A DNA stretch of 9,145 nucleotides, taken from positions 1-9,145 of the forward strand of contig JALTMR010000561.1 in NCBI GenBank assembly GCA_027001525.1, given 5' to 3'. Both the position numbers and the translations under genes were made by a program. This document shows positions 6,612-9,145 of the stretch, piece after piece (position 1 is the first letter of the stretch; the number at the start of each line of letters is the position of its first letter). This DNA comes from Gammaproteobacteria bacterium. Its GTDB lineage: Bacteria; Pseudomonadota; Gammaproteobacteria; Tenderiales; Tenderiaceae. The notes below the pieces were generated by a model that was not told the DNA's origin, made no database searches, and saw nothing but the letters and a program-made list of their open reading frames with translations.

Positions 6612-8123
6612 CTAGTTGCTGTTATGGAGATCGATGATGTCAATATTTTTGGCATCCCGATCAGTTTTGGCGCTATCACTGCGCACCTGCTCCAGACCGG
6701 CCAGATAGGCGTCGTCCACATCGCCGGTCACGTACTGACCGTTAAAAACGGAGCTGTCAAACTGCTCCAGGTTTGGATTGCGCATGCGCACCGCCTCCTC
6801 CATATCGCTCAGATCCTGGTAGATCACCTTATCGGCACCGATAGCCTGGGCCACCTCCGCATCACTGCGGCCGTAGGCGATCAGCTCGCTCTTGGCCGGC
6901 ATGTCGATGCCATAAACATTGGGGTAGCGCACCGCCGGAGCCGCCGAAGCGAAATAGACATTTTTGGCCCCTGCGTCACGGGCCATTTGAATAATCTGCT
7001 GGGAGGTGGTGCCGCGGACGATGGAATCATCCACCAGCAGAATATTCTTGCCTTTAAACTCCAGCTCAATGGCATTGAGCTTCTGCCTGACCGATTTTTT
7101 ACGCTGCACCTGGCCCGGCATGATAAAGGTACGGCCAATGTAACGGTTCTTAATAAACCCCTCGCGGTAGAGCACCCCCAAACGGTTGGCCAGCTGCAGC
7201 GCCGAGGTGCGGCTGGTATCGGGAATGGGGATCACCACATCAATATCATGCTCCGGCCACTCGCGCAGCATCTTCTCTGCCAGCTTCTCCCCCATGCGCA
7301 GGCGGGCTTTGTAGACGGAGACATCGTCGATAATCGAATCGGGACGCGCCAGATAGACATACTCAAAAATACAGGGCGAATAGGTCGGCGCTTCGGCACA
7401 TTGGCGCGTCTCCAGCGTACCATCCAGGCCGATAAATACGGCTTCACCCGGTTCGATATCGCGGATCAGTTCAAAATCCAGCGCATCCAGCGCCACACTT
7501 TCCGAGGCCACGGCATACTCCGTTCCCGCCTCGGTCTCGCGCTTGCCGTAGACCACCGGCCGAATACCGTGGGGATCACGAAAGGCGACAATGCCGTAGC
7601 CGGTAATCATGGCGGCGATGGCGTAGGCCCCCCGGCAACGGCGGTGGACAGCCGCGACGGCCTCAAACACATCGTCGGCATTGACCCGCAGTTTCCCCAG
7701 ACGTTGCAGCTCATGGGCAAAGATATTGAGAATCACCTCCGAATCGGAGTTGGTGTTGATGTGGCGCAGATCTTCGTTGTAGAGATCTTTTTTCAGCGCA
7801 TCGGCATTGGTCAGGTTGCCGTTATGGGCCAGGGTAATCCCGTAGGGGGAGTTGACGTAGAAAGGCTGCGCTTCGGCCGAGCTGGCGCATCCGGCCGTGG
7901 GGTAGCGCACATGCCCCACCCCCATACGGCCACGCAAATTCAGCATGTGTGCGGTTTTAAAAACATCGCGCACCAGACCGTTGTCTTTGCGCAGATACAA
8001 TTTGCCTCCATCGCAGGTGACGATGCCCGCCGCATCCTGTCCGCGATGCTGGAGCACAGTCAGGCCGTCATACAACGCCTGATTTACATCGCTAGTACCT
8101 ACGATACCGATAATTCCGCACAT
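6612..8123 (-). CDS. purF: Amidophosphoribosyltransferase PurF
   Basis: Catalyses the first committed step of purine synthesis, making phosphoribosylamine from PRPP and glutamine in the cytoplasm. It is 503 residues, close to E. coli PurF (505). Cys2 directly after the initiator Met (M-C-G-I-I-G) is the nucleophile of the N-terminal glutaminase, followed by Q-H-R-G-Q-D-A-A-G. The C-terminal phosphoribosyltransferase domain has the PRPP loop [10 protein letters not shown] at 365-374. The cysteine-rich propeptide seen in Bacillus-type enzymes is absent, so this is the E. coli class. The ATG at 8123 has AAGGG (plus coordinates 8133-8137) nine bases upstream; it is 68 bases from cvpA, with which it probably shares a message. 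The gene stops in TAG and is in the same frame as the following DUF455 gene. Confidence 0.98.
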   Translation of the reverse strand: MCGIIGIVGTSDVNQALYDGLTVLQHRGQDAAGIVTCDGGKLYLRKDNGLVRDVFKTAHMLNLRGRMGVGHVRYPTAGCASSAEAQPFYVNSPYGITLAHNGNLTNADALKKDLYNEDLRHINTNSDSEVILNIFAHELQRLGKLRVNADDVFEAVAAVHRRCRGAYAIAAMITGYGIVAFRDPHGIRPVVYGKRETEAGTEYAVASESVALDALDFELIRDIEPGEAVFIGLDGTLETRQCAEAPTYSPCIFEYVYLARPDSIIDDVSVYKARLRMGEKLAEKMLREWPEHDIDVVIPIPDTSRTSALQLANRLGVLYREGFIKNRYIGRTFIMPGQVQRKKSVRQKLNAIELEFKGKNILLVDDSIVRGTTSQQIIQMARDAGAKNVYFASAAPAVRYPNVYGIDMPAKSELIAYGRSDAEVAQAIGADKVIYQDLSDMEEAVRMRNPNLEQFDSSVFNGQYVTGDVDDAYLAGLEQVRSDSAKTDRDAKNIDIIDLHNSN

Positions 8124-8191
8124 GCCATTTAACCCTTAATTCGAAATCGTTTAGGAATCTGTTGCCCGGACTGTAACGACCCGGCCCGGAT

Positions 8192-8689
8192 CTATTTCAC
8201 CACGTTGACCCATCGATCACCCAGGCCCAGCGGGTAGCGCTCTTGCAGCCAGCCCAGTGCTTCACTGACCACGCCAACCATATAGGAGTCAGCCCACAAC
8301 GCAGACTCATGCAGCGGCGTATAGCCAATCAACAACACCAGCACCGCGACAATGACAAAGCCGCGCAATACACCAAAACCCGCACCAGCAACACGGTCAA
8401 CACTGCTCAGGCCGATTGTTTTCACCACCCTGGACAACAGACGGGAGGCAAAAAACCCCACAATGTGCACCGTAAGAAAGATAAGGATGAAGGCGATCAA
8501 GACACTCAGCACCTGATCGCCAATGGCACCATCAATCTGCTGCCCCAGTGCTTCAGCACCGCCATAGGCCAGCCAGAACGCCGCCACCCAGATCACTACC
8601 GAGAGCGCCTCACGCACAAAGCCACGCCAGACCCCGATAACGAGAGAGATAAGAAGAACGGCCAGAATCGCGTAGTCCACTGCGCTCAT
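8192..8689 (-). CDS. cvpA: CvpA family membrane protein
   Basis: A 165-residue inner-membrane protein with four hydrophobic segments at about 4-22, 28-47, 60-81 and 107-123. The family signature between segments three and four is D-R-V-A-G-A-G-F-G-V-L-R-G (98-110). E. coli CvpA is needed for colicin V production and its gene is immediately upstream of purF, as here; its molecular activity is not settled, though envelope stress roles have been reported. The ATG at 8689 directly precedes the first membrane segment; no clear Shine-Dalgarno sequence is visible. Size and topology match the family. Confidence 0.95.
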   Translation of the reverse strand: MSAVDYAILAVLLISLVIGVWRGFVREALSVVIWVAAFWLAYGGAEALGQQIDGAIGDQVLSVLIAFILIFLTVHIVGFFASRLLSRVVKTIGLSSVDRVAGAGFGVLRGFVIVAVLVLLIGYTPLHESALWADSYMVGVVSEALGWLQERYPLGLGDRWVNVVK

Positions 8690-8758
8690 GGGGCAACGAC
8701 ACCAAACAGTAAATCAGAGCGAATCATATCAGCGGGATCAAATAGGAAAGAGGCGGCG

Positions 8759-8787
8759 ATTTTACCAAACCACACCCACAAGCTGAA
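8759..8787 (-). promoter_or_regulatory. Candidate promoter for cvpA-purF
   Basis: On the minus strand, TTCAGC (8782-8787) and TAAAAT (8759-8764) are 17 bases apart. The -10 is 5/6 to consensus and preceded by TGG, an extended -10 signature; the -35 is weak (3/6). It lies about 70 bases before cvpA in the 167-base gap after the SPOR gene. No hairpin with a T-run is seen in this gap, though a TTTTTT run occurs on the minus strand near 8802-8807, so read-through from the upstream gene is also possible. Confidence 0.35.
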
Positions 8788-8856
8788 GCGGCTAAACCAA
8801 AAAACCAGCGTAATGACAGAAGTTTACTCACCAGCGGTAGCGCATCACAGACGAGG

Positions 8857-9145
8857 CTAACGGAAACGCATCACCAGCCCGTCCAGCCCCGTGTCTTTTT
8901 TCAGACGCTTACGCATCGCCTCGGCCCTGGAATGCAAAATCTCAGGCCCGACCCGAACACGAAAAAAGCGCTCGCCGGTGCTGTTTTCACCTGGGACGAT
9001 GTAGGCCGCGTAGCCCATCTCCCGCAGCTTGTTACGAAAAATAAACGCCTTGCTTTCGGTGGAAAAGCTGCCGATCTGCACCATCCACGCCTTCCCCTTC
9101 AGAGAGACATCGGCTGCACCCGCCTCGGCGGGTGCAGCCGATGTC
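8857..9145 (-). CDS. dedD: SPOR-domain protein (DedD-like), N-terminus missing
   Basis: The C-terminal 95 codons of a SPOR protein; the frame stays open to the window edge. The visible part starts with an Ala/Pro/Glu-rich low-complexity linker, then K-A-W-M-V-Q-I-G-S-F, the classic opening of a SPOR domain. The rest of the roughly 75-residue domain follows: K-A-F-I-F-R-N-K-L, G-Y-A-A-Y, F-F-R-V-R-V-G-P and A-E-A-M-R-K-R-L. SPOR domains bind denuded peptidoglycan glycans at the division septum. The position directly upstream of cvpA-purF matches dedD of the E. coli folC-dedD-cvpA-purF cluster, so the missing N-terminus is expected to hold one membrane anchor. The symbol rests on synteny plus domain, not full-length comparison. 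Confidence 0.88.
   Translation of the reverse strand, partial: TSAAPAEAGAADVSLKGKAWMVQIGSFSTESKAFIFRNKLREMGYAAYIVPGENSTGERFFRVRVGPEILHSRAEAMRKRLKKDTGLDGLVMRFR
9106..9145. repeat. Perfect inverted repeat at the right window edge
   Basis: An 18-base arm (9106-9123) is followed by a four-base loop CTCG (9124-9127) and its exact reverse complement (9128-9145). It lies inside the Ala/Pro-rich linker of the SPOR gene and stays in frame. The right arm ends on the last base of the window. Confidence 0.9.

Noticed and set aside
5982..8132. Very long plus-strand open frame (716 codons) antisense to purF and part of the DUF455 gene
   Set aside because: Its translation is rich in His, Gln, Gly and Ile with no domain pattern, as expected for the complement of a GC-rich gene. 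purF and DUF455 on the other strand are unmistakable.
8690..8856. Search for a PurR (PUR box) operator upstream of cvpA-purF
   Set aside because: No convincing match to the A-C-G-C-A-A-A-C-G-T-type palindrome was seen in this gap; only the candidate promoter is reported.
8243..8860. Plus-strand 205-codon frame antisense to cvpA
   Set aside because: Low-complexity His/Asn/Lys-rich translation without recognisable motifs; the CvpA protein on the minus strand explains the region.

Overview
The window reads as chromosomal DNA from a gammaproteobacterium (or a close relative). The main reason is the minus-strand block SPOR protein (dedD-like) > cvpA > purF, which is the conserved order of the folC-dedD-cvpA-purF region in that group. 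The DNA is moderately GC-rich by eye. No mobile element, RNA gene or CRISPR array was found, and coding density is high. Two genes are cut by the window edges.

Layout. Positions 1-1319 (+) hold the 3' part of a group I truncated haemoglobin gene, followed 20 bases later by a one-polypeptide 2Fe-2S/FAD/NAD(P)H reductase. They are probably one transcript, and the pair looks like a haemoglobin with its electron donor, most simply a nitric-oxide-consuming system. Convergent to them (1376-2536, -) is an HPP-family membrane protein with two C-terminal CBS domains. A 203-base divergent intergenic region follows. Then comes an unusually long (804 aa) GspE/PilB/MshE-type secretion or pilus ATPase (2740-5154, +).

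From 5201 to the right edge everything is on the minus strand. In transcription order it is: SPOR-domain protein (edge, partial), cvpA, purF, a DUF455 ferritin-like diiron protein, and a small signal-peptide-bearing outer-membrane beta-barrel protein. purF and the DUF455 gene are six bases apart and in the same reading frame, separated by one amber stop.

The part most worth a second look is the N-terminal third of the ATPase. It carries two tandem small beta-barrel-like segments, the first strikingly similar to the Sm1 motif of Hfq. These are followed by four exactly 30-residue-spaced copies of the MshEN (c-di-GMP binding) type motif, where the usual MshEN domain has two. The core ATPase motifs are all intact. 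Other points are the haemoglobin/reductase/HPP cluster as a possible nitrogen-oxide module, the in-frame purF-DUF455 junction, and a perfect 18-bp inverted repeat that ends exactly at the window edge.
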